The translations under genes were made by a program, and so were the position numbers. From assembly GCA_910579615.1 (NCBI GenBank), contig CAJTUA010000002.1:100503-164502 (forward strand): DNA of 64,000 nt. Direction: 5' to 3'. Every line of letters starts with the position of its first letter. Position 1 is the stretch's first letter. A model generated the notes under the pieces. That model ran no database searches. It worked only from the letters and a program-made list of their open reading frames with translations, and had not been told where the DNA came from. Positions 55,585 to 62,904 of this stretch are shown in pieces. Source of the DNA: an uncultured Lachnospiraceae bacterium (GTDB lineage: Bacteria > Bacillota > Clostridia > Lachnospirales > Lachnospiraceae).

Positions 55585-56946
55585 ATGAAAATGATTTATC
55601 AGGTGGAAGACCGCCCGAAATTTGGGGAGGTGGTCGTGTTTGCGATTCAGCAGCTCTTGGCGATTATGGCGGCGACACTGGTTGTGCCGATGATTGTGGG
55701 AAATGGCATGAGCTCTGCCGCGGCGCTGTTTGGCGCGGGAATCGGCACGTTGGTCTATATATTGTTTACAAAGAAAAAGAGCCCGGTATTTTTGGGTTCC
55801 TCTTTTGCCTTTATCGGCCCGATGAGCGCGGCGTTTGCGGGCGGCGTGTCGATGAGCCTTGGGTATCTTGGCCTGATTCTCGGCGCGGCATTTGCGGGGT
55901 TGGTCTATGTCGCGGTTGCACTGGTGGTGAAATTTGTCGGTGTAGATTGGATCAATAAGCTGATGCCGGTCGTGGTCATCGGACCGACGGTTGCCATCAT
56001 CGGGCTTTCGCTCGCGGGGAATGCGGTGGGCGATTTGACGAGCGGCGGCGTGAAGGTGGATAATGCATCGGTGGCAAGCCCGCTTGCGGCTTTGATGTGC
56101 GGCCTGGTTACGCTTGCGGTGACAATGCTCTGCTCCTCCTACGGCAAGCGGATGGCGAAGCTGATTCCATTTATTTTCGGCATTCTGGCAGGTTACGCGG
56201 CGGCGCTTGTGCTGACCGTCATCGGCAATGCGGCGGATGTGGACGCGCTCAAGGTATTGAGCTTTTCCTCGTTTGAGGCGCTCACGAAGGGCGGTGTTGG
56301 CGTAAAAACATTTTTCGCGGTGCCGGATTTCACATTCTTTACGGCAAAGGATGGTTTTGGGGAGCTGAACGCCTCCTATGTTGCCACCATTGCAGTTTCT
56401 TATATCCCTGTGGCATTTGTTGTGTTTGCGGAACATATTGCGGACCACAAAAATATTTCTTCAATTATTGAACGTGACCTTTTAAAAGAGCCGGGGCTGG
56501 ACAAGACCTTGCTTGGCGACGGTATTGGCTCTATGGTCGGGGCGTTCTTTGGGGGCTGCCCGAACACGACCTACGGCGAGTCCGTCGGCTGCGTGGCAAT
56601 CACAAGAAACGCTTCCATTTATACCATCATGAGCGCGGCGATTGGCGCAATCCTGATTTCTTTCCTTTCGCCGTTCATCGCGTTTGTAAATTCCATCCCG
56701 CCGTGCGTCATGGGCGGCGTGTGCATGGCATTGTACGGCTTTATCGCGGTTTCGGGTCTGAAAATGATTCAGCATGTTGACTTAAATAAGAACAAAAATC
56801 TATTTGTTGTCTCCGTAATTTTGATTGCGGGGATTGGCGGACTGACGCTTACGTTCGGCAAAGTGAAGATTACATCGGTAGCGGCGGCGCTGATTTTGGG
56901 AATCTTAGCGAACCTGATGCTGAAGAATGCGCCGGACGAAGTGTGA
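55585..56946 (+). CDS. Uracil/xanthine permease (NCS2 family)
   Basis: 453 residues, about 14 membrane segments. The NCS2 signatures are present: SSFAFIGPM in the first half, VAFVVFAEHIADHKNIS with the substrate-contacting Glu, and GGCPNTTYGESVGCVAITR. The QLLAIMAATLVVPMIVG start and overall pattern favour a UraA-type uracil permease. Probable operon with the DUF1846 gene 46 bp downstream. Confidence 0.9.
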   Translation: MKMIYQVEDRPKFGEVVVFAIQQLLAIMAATLVVPMIVGNGMSSAAALFGAGIGTLVYILFTKKKSPVFLGSSFAFIGPMSAAFAGGVSMSLGYLGLILGAAFAGLVYVAVALVVKFVGVDWINKLMPVVVIGPTVAIIGLSLAGNAVGDLTSGGVKVDNASVASPLAALMCGLVTLAVTMLCSSYGKRMAKLIPFIFGILAGYAAALVLTVIGNAADVDALKVLSFSSFEALTKGGVGVKTFFAVPDFTFFTAKDGFGELNASYVATIAVSYIPVAFVVFAEHIADHKNISSIIERDLLKEPGLDKTLLGDGIGSMVGAFFGGCPNTTYGESVGCVAITRNASIYTIMSAAIGAILISFLSPFIAFVNSIPPCVMGGVCMALYGFIAVSGLKMIQHVDLNKNKNLFVVSVILIAGIGGLTLTFGKVKITSVAAALILGILANLMLKNAPDEV

Positions 56947-56992
56947 AGGGAAAAGTTATGGAAAGAATTGGAAAAGTACAGGAGGAAATAAG

Positions 56993-58471
56993 ATGAAAAT
57001 TGGTTTTGACAACCAGAAATATTTGCAGATGCAGTCGGAGCATATCAGGGAGCGCGTCGGGAAATTTGACAATAAACTTTATCTGGAGTTTGGCGGCAAG
57101 CTTTTTGATGATTATCATGCCTCGCGGGTGCTGCCAGGATTTGCGCCGGACAGTAAATTAAAGCTTTTGCTGGAATTAAAGGACCAGGCGGAGCTGGTGA
57201 TTGTCATCAGCGCGTCGGATATTGAAAAAAATAAAATACGCTCGGACATCGGGATTACCTATGACAAGGATGTGCTGCGCCTGATTGATATGTTCCGGGG
57301 GTTGGGGCTGTATGTCGGCAGCGTCGTGGTGACGCAGTATGCCGGGCAGCAGGCAGCGGATGATTTCCGTAACCATCTGCAGGAACTTGGCGTGCGGGTG
57401 TACCGGCATTACCAGATTTCGGGCTATCCGAACAATATCCCGCTTATTTTGAGCGAGGAGGGGTACGGCAAGAATGATTACATCGAAACAACCAAGCCGC
57501 TTGTTGTGATTACGGCGCCGGGACCTGGCAGCGGGAAAATGGCGACCTGCCTTTCACAGCTCTACCACGAGCATAAGCGCGGCATCCATGCAGGCTACGC
57601 GAAATTTGAGACTTTCCCAATCTGGAACCTGCCGCTGCACCATCCGGTCAACCGCGCATATGAGGCGGCGACGGCGGATTTGAACGATGTGAACATGATT
57701 GACCCGTTCCACTTAGAAGCGTATGGGGAAACAACGGTCAATTACAACCGTGATATCGAGATTTTCCCAGTATTGCAGACGATTTTTACGGCAATTTTCG
57801 GGGAGAGTCCGTATAAATCCCCGACCGATATGGGGGTCAATATGGCGGGAAACTGCATCTGTGACGATGCGCTCTGCCAGGAGGCATCCAACCAGGAAAT
57901 AATCCGCCGCTACTATCAGGGGCTCTTAAATCTTGTGCAGGGGCATGGGAAAAACGAGGAAGTGTTCAAACTGGAGCTGCTGATGAACCAGTCCGGCATT
58001 ACGGCAGCGGACCGGAAGGTGGTACCTGCGGCGAACGAGGTCGCAAAGCGCACGGACATGCCAGCGGCGGCAATGGAGCTCCCGGATGGAACGGTGGTGA
58101 CCGGGAAGACAACGAATCTGCTTGGCGCGTCGGCGGCGGTGCTGCTCAATGCGTTAAAGACGCTTGCCGGGATTCCGGATGAAATTGACTTGATTTCTCC
58201 GTCGGCGTTAGAGCCGATACAGCGGTTAAAAATTGAGTATCTCGGCGGCAAAAACCCGCGCCTGCATACGGATGAGGTGCTGATTGCACTCTCCATCAGC
58301 GCGAAGGATGACGAGAATGCAAAGCAGGCGCTTATGCAGCTTCCGAAGCTTTCCGGCTGCCAGGTGCACACGACCGTAATCCTCTCGTCGGTGGACACGA
58401 CTTCGTTTAAGAGGCTGGGGATTCAGCTGACATGTGAAGCAACGTATGAGAATAAGCAACTGTACCATTAG
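56993..58471 (+). CDS. DUF1846 family protein
   Basis: 492 residues from ATG 56993 behind AGGAGG; full family length. Family-typical stretches: GFDNQKYLQMQSEHIRERV at the start, VVITAPGPGSGKMATCLSQL (P-loop-like) near residue 180 and TDMGVNMAGNCICDD near 285. Widespread in Firmicutes; biochemical role not established to my knowledge. Cytoplasmic. Confidence 0.9.
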   Translation: MKIGFDNQKYLQMQSEHIRERVGKFDNKLYLEFGGKLFDDYHASRVLPGFAPDSKLKLLLELKDQAELVIVISASDIEKNKIRSDIGITYDKDVLRLIDMFRGLGLYVGSVVVTQYAGQQAADDFRNHLQELGVRVYRHYQISGYPNNIPLILSEEGYGKNDYIETTKPLVVITAPGPGSGKMATCLSQLYHEHKRGIHAGYAKFETFPIWNLPLHHPVNRAYEAATADLNDVNMIDPFHLEAYGETTVNYNRDIEIFPVLQTIFTAIFGESPYKSPTDMGVNMAGNCICDDALCQEASNQEIIRRYYQGLLNLVQGHGKNEEVFKLELLMNQSGITAADRKVVPAANEVAKRTDMPAAAMELPDGTVVTGKTTNLLGASAAVLLNALKTLAGIPDEIDLISPSALEPIQRLKIEYLGGKNPRLHTDEVLIALSISAKDDENAKQALMQLPKLSGCQVHTTVILSSVDTTSFKRLGIQLTCEATYENKQLYH

Positions 58472-58562
58472 GGTACAGATATTTGTGAATGAAATAAGGG
58501 AATGGAAATATGTCAGCAATGGTCAGAAGCAAATATGAGGAGTGTAAAAGCGAGGTAGGGCA

Positions 58563-59195
58563 ATGAAATTTTTCCATGTGGATAAGCGCAGATTGGTGCT
58601 TGTCGTTGTGTCGGTTATTTTGATGGGATTTTTCCTTTCATTTTTGAAGCCATGCGGGTTTGGGACAGACCCCTGTACCGTCATGAACCTTGCGATTTCG
58701 GAGAAAATCGGTTGGACGCTTGGGAACTGGCAGGCGGCATTAAACTGCATTTTGTTTGTGTTTGTGGTGTGGCTTGGCCGCGACCAGATTGGCTGGGGGA
58801 CGATTGCGAATATGTTTCTTGTCGGTTACAGCTTTGACTTTTTTACGATGGTGAATTCCTTCTGGCTGCCGGAGGATGCATTTGAAACTATGGCTGTGCG
58901 CGTAGCAGTGGCGGCGGTCACGCTCCTTGGTTTTGTGGTAGCAGTCTCCGCCTATATGGCGTGCGACCTTGGCACCTCACCGTATGACGCGGTTGCCTTT
59001 CTGGTTGCGTCGCGCCAGAAAAAGCTTCCGTTCCGTGTGGTGCGCATCCTCTATGATGCGTTTGTCTGCCTGGTTGCCGTGCTGTTTGGCACAAGGCTTG
59101 GGGTGATAACAATTGCGATGGCGCTTTTGATTGGACCGGTGGTGACATGGATGAAGGAAAATGTGGTGGAGAAGTATTTGCCGTTGAAAAAGTAG
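58563..59195 (+). CDS. YczE/YitT-like membrane protein
   Basis: 210 residues, five to six membrane segments. KPCGFGTDPCTVMNLAIS near residue 30 and CDLGTSPYDAVAFLVA near 135 form the internal repeat typical of YczE/YyaS-type proteins. Function unknown, possibly transport or regulation at the membrane. ATG follows a GAGGTAGGG site. Confidence 0.8.
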   Translation: MKFFHVDKRRLVLVVVSVILMGFFLSFLKPCGFGTDPCTVMNLAISEKIGWTLGNWQAALNCILFVFVVWLGRDQIGWGTIANMFLVGYSFDFFTMVNSFWLPEDAFETMAVRVAVAAVTLLGFVVAVSAYMACDLGTSPYDAVAFLVASRQKKLPFRVVRILYDAFVCLVAVLFGTRLGVITIAMALLIGPVVTWMKENVVEKYLPLKK

Positions 59196-59260
59196 TGTGC
59201 CGGGGAAAAGCCCGGAGACAAAAATCTGAAAAATCATGAAATAGCCGAGGTGTACATAAA

Positions 59261-59752
59261 ATGGCAGAATATACGCATGTAACCCATACATTTGAACCGG
59301 TTTATGACGAAACGTCCCAGGTATTGATTCTTGGGACGTTTCCTTCTGTGAAATCCAGAGAGCAGAATTTTTATTATGGGCATCCGCAAAACCGCTTCTG
59401 GCGCGTGGTGGCGGTGGTTTGCGGGTGCGCGGTACCGGCGACGGTTGAGGAAAAGAAAGAAATGCTGCTGCAAGAGCATATCGCCGTCTGGGACGTGATT
59501 GAAAGCTGCGATATCACGGGCTCTTCCGACGCGTCCATCCGCAACGTGAAGGTGAACGATATCGGGAGGATTTTAACGGCCGCACCGAAGATTCGGATTT
59601 TTGCGAACGGGGCGAAGGCATATGAATTGTACCGGAAATATATGCAATCCGCGGCGGGCAGGGAGGCTGTACGCCTGCCGTCCACGAGCCCGGCGAATGC
59701 GGCGTGCGGGATGGAGAAGCTGTGTGAGGCGTGGCGGGGGATAAAGGGGTGA
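59261..59752 (+). CDS. Hypoxanthine-DNA glycosylase (UDG superfamily, family 6)
   Basis: 163 residues. VLILGTFPSVKSREQNFYYG and HPQNRFWRV are the active-site motifs of the HDG subfamily, and LPSTSPANA near the end is the DNA-intercalation loop of UDG-fold enzymes. It excises deaminated adenine (hypoxanthine) from DNA. Compact and intact; lies just left of the AT-rich CRISPR island. Confidence 0.88.
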   Translation: MAEYTHVTHTFEPVYDETSQVLILGTFPSVKSREQNFYYGHPQNRFWRVVAVVCGCAVPATVEEKKEMLLQEHIAVWDVIESCDITGSSDASIRNVKVNDIGRILTAAPKIRIFANGAKAYELYRKYMQSAAGREAVRLPSTSPANAACGMEKLCEAWRGIKG

Positions 59753-59934
59753 AGAGCAGCGGTAAGCGGATGGATGAAAATAATTTGGGGTGGAAAAACT
59801 TCGTTTTGTAATTTGTGGACATTCGTGGTACAATTATTTAAGTGGGATAGTTGTTTTCTGTTTTGACATAGTAAATTGTTTCATGGTGATATAAAATGCA
59901 GGAAATTGAATTATGGTTTTAGAAGGTGGTAAAA

Positions 59935-60314
59935 GTGAATATATTACAGACCGAAATCAAAAATTATACTGTATTTCAATCCTTTCAGTCGCAATTTGGC
60001 GAGGAAATTAATATTTTTATTGGAGAGAACGGGCAAAGGGAAAACACATTTGATGAAATTGCTATATTCCGCATCACAAGCGGCAGATACAAGGAAAGAA
60101 AGCTCCGATATGGTTTTATATCATTCGTTTGGCAAGGCGGGGGATGGTGTATTATATGAAACGGAAAACGATTTTAATTTATTGGATGTGAATGCGATAC
60201 TTGAAACTGTACGGATGCTATATAGGGAGAAGATAGGTGTGAAATAAACTCGCTGATGTAAAACCGTTAAGGGATAGAAAACTTAAGTTTGTCCTTGTGA
60301 TTAAGGCAGGGTGA
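59935..60314 (+). pseudogene. Remnant of an AAA family ATPase
   Basis: GTG 59935 follows AAGGTGG. The first frame ends in INIFIGENG; an extra C at about 60032-60034 shifts it, and the next frame continues KGKTHLMKLLYSASQAADTR, so the Walker A would be GENGKGKTH. A short tail (NDFNLLDVNAILETVRML) ends at 60247, and a further in-frame scrap (NKLADVKPLRDRKLKFVLV) runs to 60314. Most of the ~350-400-residue protein is deleted. Confidence 0.75.
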
Positions 60315-60383
60315 AATGTATTACAGCAATATGGAGCGAAGTGGGAAAGATGAAAATGAAACGATTGACAGGAGGTAGTTTTG

Positions 60384-61691
60384 GTGTCAGTAAAAGTGGT
60401 AAAATTGCAGCTAATCTGTGAACAGACGAATAAAAAAGGTGATATTGTTGATTATCGTGATATATATAAGATTTTATGGAAACTACAGGAACAAACGCAA
60501 AATATAAAGAATAAAACAATTCAGTATTGCTGGGAATATTTTAACTTTTCTAGTGATTATTATAAAGAAAAACACGAATATTTGAAGGAAGAGGATGTTT
60601 TGAACTATGAGAGCCTGGATGGATATATCTATGATAAATTGAAAACAGAGAGTGATTTATATTCAAAAAATTGTTCTGCAACAATACGTAATACATGGAA
60701 GGAATTTAATAATTTAAAATCGGATTTTATAAAAGGAAAATGTTCTATAATAAGTTATAAGGAAAACCAGCCTTTAGATTTAGATGGGAAGACAATAAAG
60801 ATAGAATATAAAAATAATACTTTTTATGCTAATCTTAATTTGTTAAATAAAGAAGCCCCCAAAATGTATGATTTTAAAAATACGATAATTAAATTCAAGA
60901 TTATAGTTAAGGATAATTCTTCTAAAGTTACGTTGGAGCGTTGTATTGATGGGATTTATGGTATAAGCGCTAGTAAAATGATTTATGATAAAAAGAAAAA
61001 AACTTGGTATCTGAATCTGGCATATTCTTTTGGAAATGAAGTTGTAGCAAATTTGGATTCTAATAAAATTCTAGGTGTAGATTTAGGCATCAATTATCCG
61101 ATTTGTGCTTCCGTTTTTGGGGATTTGAAGCGTTTTGTTATAAATGATAACGAAATTTATAAAGTTCGAAAACGGATTGAAGCAAGAAAGCGTTCCCTTC
61201 TAAAGCAGGGGAAGAATTGTGGAGATGGTCGAATAGGTCATGGAATCAATACACGGAATAAACCAACATATGATATCGAGGATAAAATTGCAAGATTTCG
61301 TGATACGACCAACCATAAATATAGCCGTGAATTGATAAATTATGCTGTCAAAAATAAATGCGGAATTATCCAAATGGAGGATTTAAAAGGAATTACAGAA
61401 AATGCAAACAAATTCCTTAAAAAATGGACATATTATGATTTGCAGAAAAAAATAGAGTATAAAGCAGAAGAGAAAGGAATTAAAGTAATTTACATAAATC
61501 CTAAATTCACAAGTCAACGGTGCAGTAAATGTGGTTTTATTTTTCGGGATAATCGAGAATCCCAACCGAAATTTTGTTGTAAGAAATGTGGTTTTAAAGA
61601 AAACGCTGACTATAATGCTAGTCAAAATATAGGAATAAAGGATATTGACAAAATCATTGAAATGGAGTATAAATATAGTTGCGAATCGTGA
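60384..61691 (+). CDS. cas12f1: Cas12f1-like miniature CRISPR nuclease (type V-F)
   Basis: 435 residues from GTG 60384, 8 nt after AGGAGG (a TTG one codon earlier is also possible). RNA-guided DNA nuclease of the smallest Cas12 class. The N-terminal half is the helical recognition/wedge part; the C-terminal half is RuvC: Asp in KILGVDLGIN (residue 233), Glu in IIQMEDLKG (332) and Asp in ENADYNAS (409). The target-strand zinc ribbon has CSKC and CKKC pairs between the last two. Motifs such as RFRDTTNHKYSRE and KFTSQRCSKCG closely match what I recall of AsCas12f1, as do length and residue spacing. TnpB is excluded as first choice by the adjacent array and tracrRNA. Markedly AT-rich against its neighbours. 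Confidence 0.93.
   Translation: MSVKVVKLQLICEQTNKKGDIVDYRDIYKILWKLQEQTQNIKNKTIQYCWEYFNFSSDYYKEKHEYLKEEDVLNYESLDGYIYDKLKTESDLYSKNCSATIRNTWKEFNNLKSDFIKGKCSIISYKENQPLDLDGKTIKIEYKNNTFYANLNLLNKEAPKMYDFKNTIIKFKIIVKDNSSKVTLERCIDGIYGISASKMIYDKKKKTWYLNLAYSFGNEVVANLDSNKILGVDLGINYPICASVFGDLKRFVINDNEIYKVRKRIEARKRSLLKQGKNCGDGRIGHGINTRNKPTYDIEDKIARFRDTTNHKYSRELINYAVKNKCGIIQMEDLKGITENANKFLKKWTYYDLQKKIEYKAEEKGIKVIYINPKFTSQRCSKCGFIFRDNRESQPKFCCKKCGFKENADYNASQNIGIKDIDKIIEMEYKYSCES
61645..61673 (+). promoter_or_regulatory. Consensus promoter inside the 3' end of cas12f1
   Basis: TTGACA (61645-61650), exactly 17 nt, TATAAA (61668-61673), within the codons for DIDKIIEMEYKY. The expected start is near 61680, just before the stop codon, so the transcript would begin with the tracrRNA region. 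Confidence 0.85.
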
Positions 61692-61850
61692 GTTAACATA
61701 AATACCCCAGAACATTCGCAAAATTTCGGGCTGCTCGAGGTCCATAAATCGAGAAAGTATATGTAAGTCTGACGATTTGTTAGCAATAGATACACTCGAT
61801 AAGGTTTAAATAGTACACATTTAATCCGTGTATTCATTATTATTTTCATA
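61680..61850 (+). ncRNA. Candidate tracrRNA of the Cas12f1 system
   Basis: Stem 1 is TCGGG-CTG-CTCGA (61726-61738). A pseudoknot-type pair TCGAG (61749-61753) with CTCGA (61795-61799), followed by TAAGG, encloses GTAT/ATAC (61757-61760, 61790-61793) and a small hairpin CTGAC/GTTAG (61769-61783). This order and the CGAGAA...CTCG-TAAGG frame match Cas12f1 tracrRNAs I know. The anti-repeat CATTATTATTTTCATA (61835-61850) pairs with repeat positions 14-28 over 15 pairs (12 Watson-Crick, 3 G-U, one bulged U). No terminator separates it from the array. Boundaries are estimates. Confidence 0.85.
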
Positions 61851-61859
61851 GTTTTTGGG

Positions 61860-62626
61860 GTTGCAATTCATGTATGAGGATATGATGCGAGCACCTCTAC
61901 GGAACGGACGGCGTTGGAAGCGTTGCAGTTGCAATTCATGTATGAGGATATGATGCGAGCGTAAAAATAACCGCGTGGCAACCTCTACCGGAGGTTGCAA
62001 TTCATGTATGAGGATATGATGCGAGTGAAACGAAAATCCAACATCGGCATCATCGAATAGTTGCAATTCATGTATGAGGATATGATGCGAGTGGAAGGAC
62101 AACCGATAGCATAATCGACGATTTCGTTGCAATTCATGTATGAGGATATGATGCGAGATTTTCTTCATCCCTCCTAATCTGCTCTATCAGTCGTTGCAAT
62201 TCATGTATGAGGATATGATGCGAGTATGTATCATCATGCTCATAGAACTACCTCCTATGTTGCAATTCATGTATGAGGATATGATGCGAGCTTTAATATG
62301 ACAGCATGGGGCAAGACCGCTGAAACAGTTGCAATTCATGTATGAGGATATGATGCGAGCATCACTCCACGTCACAACTGGAATACACTTCACGCGTTGC
62401 AATTCATGTATGAGGATATGATGCGAGCTGTTCAGGATAGACGAGAGAATGCACTTGAAATGGTTGCAATTCATGTATGAGGATATGATGCGAGCTCTTT
62501 CAGCATTTTACGGATGTATTTTTCCTCTGTTGCAATTCATGTATGAGGATATGATGCGAGCAAGAAGCTAATGATATGCACATTGATGATGTGAGTTGCA
62601 ATTCATGTATGAGGATATGATACGAA
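61860..62626 (+). CRISPR. CRISPR array: 12 repeats, 11 spacers
   Basis: Repeats of 32 bp start GTTGCAATTCATG and end GATATGATGCGAG, at 61860, 61928, 61994, 62060, 62126, 62193, 62259, 62328, 62396, 62463, 62529 and 62595. The first eleven are identical; the last differs near its 3' end (GATACGAA). Spacers are 34-37 bp, all different. Strand is set as + because the tracrRNA anti-repeat pairs with the + strand repeat and the degenerate copy is then at the trailer end. None of the spacers matches elsewhere in the window by eye. Confidence 0.98.
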
Positions 62627-62696
62627 CCAGACGAATGCTCATATTCAATTCAACGAAGAAGACAACAACCAGCTTCGGAAATTCTATTGTAATTTG

Positions 62697-62735
62697 AAAA
62701 AATCCTGAAGGTCGCCCCCTTCAGGATTTTATTTT
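62697..62735. terminator. Bidirectional terminator between the array and the trkH-type gene
   Basis: 10-bp stem AATCCTGAAG with CTTCAGGATT, T-rich on the + side and six T on the minus side. It can end both the array transcript and the minus-strand transporter transcript. Confidence 0.88.
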
Positions 62736-62904
62736 GTGCATATCTATTTGTGCCAGTATCTTTTTGCCTAATAACATCATAGCATATATGGAAATTGTTT
62801 ATAATATGTCTGTAAAAATGTCTTAGCTTTTCCTACATATTGTTTGAGTATTCGGGCAAATTGCTATAGATTCGCCGAAAAGAATTTTCACTCCTTCCGC
62901 AACC

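Noticed and set aside
55141..56448. Extension of the AraC frame to a 728-residue protein.
   Set aside because: The extra part lies antisense to the permease gene and has no recognisable domain; the ATG at 55140 has a ribosome site and starts a normal AraC protein.
60384..61691. The nuclease as an IS605-type TnpB.
   Set aside because: No TnpA or element ends are visible, the protein carries Cas12f1-specific motifs, and an array and tracrRNA follow directly.
61824..61833. ATCCGTGTAT as the anti-repeat.
   Set aside because: It pairs with the repeat with an internal mismatch and several wobbles; the site at 61835-61850 pairs over 15 positions with one bulge.
61860..62626. Transcription of the CRISPR array from the minus strand, because the reverse complement of the repeat ends in TTGCAAC, as the Un1Cas12f1 repeat does.
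   Set aside because: The tracrRNA pseudoknot and a 15-pair anti-repeat are found only on the + strand, the degenerate repeat would be at the leader end, and the consensus promoter points to the + strand.
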